From: an uncultured Solirubrobacteraceae bacterium
Lineage (GTDB): Bacteria; Actinomycetota; Thermoleophilia; Solirubrobacterales; Solirubrobacteraceae
Reading direction: 5' to 3'
DNA length: 5,161 nt
Assembly: GCA_955652215.1 (NCBI GenBank)
Contig: CATPAX010000149.1
Coordinates: 1-5,161, forward strand
Shown here: positions 4,669 through 5,161 of the stretch, in pieces
Numbering within the stretch: the first letter of the stretch is position 1
Layout of the letters: the number at the start of each line of letters is the position of its first letter
Program-made: the position numbers and the translations under genes
The notes under the pieces: generated by a model
The model's database searches: none
Seen by the model: the letters and a program-made list of their open reading frames with translations, nothing else
What the model was told of the DNA's origin: nothing

Positions 4669-5161
4669 CTAGCCCTCGACCCGCTGCGCGAGCTCGACAC
4701 CCTTGGGGCCGATGTCGATCAGATACCCCCGGAGGATCCCGTGGTTCGCCTCGCTGCCGGGATTGATGCAGAGGGTCTGGCCGACCTTCCGCTCGCCACC
4801 GGATTCGTGGATGTGTCCATGGATCGTGAGCAGCGGCTGGTAGCGCTCGATGAGCCGCCGCACTGCAGTCGATCCGACGGGCCCACGGAGGACGTCACCC
4901 GCCGAGACTGTCGGACGCAGATTCTCATCGAGCAAGGGTGCCGTGTCGAGACCCGAGTCGTGGGGTGGCACGTGAATCATGAACACCGCGCGGCGGGGAT
5001 CGCGAACCTGCTCGGCAAGAGCCTCGAGCCGGGCGTAAAGCTCATCCTCGGTCTCCTCGCGCGGCGTCTGCCACGGGGTGTGATTCGACCACCCGGACGC
5101 GAGCAATTGCAGCCCTCCAGGGATATCGAGGACCTTGCCATCGACATTGACTGGCTTGTAG
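4669..5161 (-). CDS. Metallophosphoesterase, C-terminal part (gene continues past the right edge)
   Basis: About 163 C-terminal residues of a calcineurin-like metallophosphoesterase are visible. The frame is open to the right edge (complete codons from 5160), so the TTG at 5104-5106 is internal and not the start. Conserved landmarks are SGWSNHTPW and TPREE near the beginning, FMIHVPPHDSGLD with a metal-ligand histidine at about visible residue 63, LLTIHGHIHES with the GHxH ligands at about 115-118, and INPGSE just after. The N-terminal DxH, GD and GNHD motifs that complete the two-metal site must lie outside the window. Enzymes of this fold hydrolyse phosphomonoesters or phosphodiesters such as cyclic nucleotides; the substrate here cannot be read. 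It is the upstream gene of a likely two-gene unit with the nucleotidyltransferase, and its stop is TAG at 4669-4671. Confidence 0.85.
   Translation of the reverse strand, partial: YKPVNVDGKVLDIPGGLQLLASGWSNHTPWQTPREETEDELYARLEALAEQVRDPRRAVFMIHVPPHDSGLDTAPLLDENLRPTVSAGDVLRGPVGSTAVRRLIERYQPLLTIHGHIHESGGERKVGQTLCINPGSEANHGILRGYLIDIGPKGVELAQRVEG

Noticed and set aside
4669..5106. Metallophosphoesterase as a complete 145-residue gene starting at TTG 5106
   Set aside because: The frame continues without a stop to the window edge with family-like sequence before the TTG, and the essential N-terminal metal motifs are missing, so it is a fragment of a longer gene.

Overview
The window is a 5.16 kb piece of high-GC bacterial chromosome. 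The dense gene packing, the GTG and TTG starts with G/C-rich third codon positions, and the family mix (a Pat-like GNAT, an SQR-like flavoprotein, a PNPOx-like split-barrel protein, an HDAC-fold deacetylase) suggest an actinomycete-type organism, perhaps a soil member of Thermoleophilia. That placement is inference from composition and gene style; no marker gene proves it. I see no mobile element, CRISPR array, rRNA or tRNA.

Layout, left to right. (1) The 3' end of a zinc-type alcohol dehydrogenase on + (2-253, cut by the window edge). (2) A convergent gene on - (297-890) for a GNAT acetyltransferase of the protein-acetyltransferase-like type. (3) A 155-bp divergent intergenic region (891-1045) with a strong ribosome-binding site in front of an 11-codon reading frame. 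(4) A three-gene + strand cluster: an SQR/NDH-2-like FAD-dependent oxidoreductase starting at TTG 1046, a PNPOx-like flavin-binding split-barrel protein (2301-2786), and an HDAC/AcuC-fold deacetylase starting at GTG 2845. (5) Meeting it tail to tail with a 15-bp gap, a - strand pair: a metallophosphoesterase cut by the right edge (4669-5161), followed 30 bp downstream by a nucleotidyltransferase-fold protein with some resemblance to AbiEii/MNT-type enzymes (3874-4638).

How the genes may work together. The + strand trio is probably one transcript, combining two predicted flavoproteins and a deacetylase. The acetyltransferase reads divergently from the trio's promoter region. Acetyltransferase and deacetylase within 3.6 kb of each other recall the acuA/acuC arrangement of Bacillus, so a local reversible-acetylation module acting on a nearby metabolic enzyme is the most interesting hypothesis. 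It is not shown by the sequence. Very small reading frames lie in the gaps of the trio, two of them overlapping the preceding stop codon as ATGA. They are candidates for translational coupling rather than confident genes. The - strand phosphoesterase/nucleotidyltransferase pair looks like a separate unit of unknown role.
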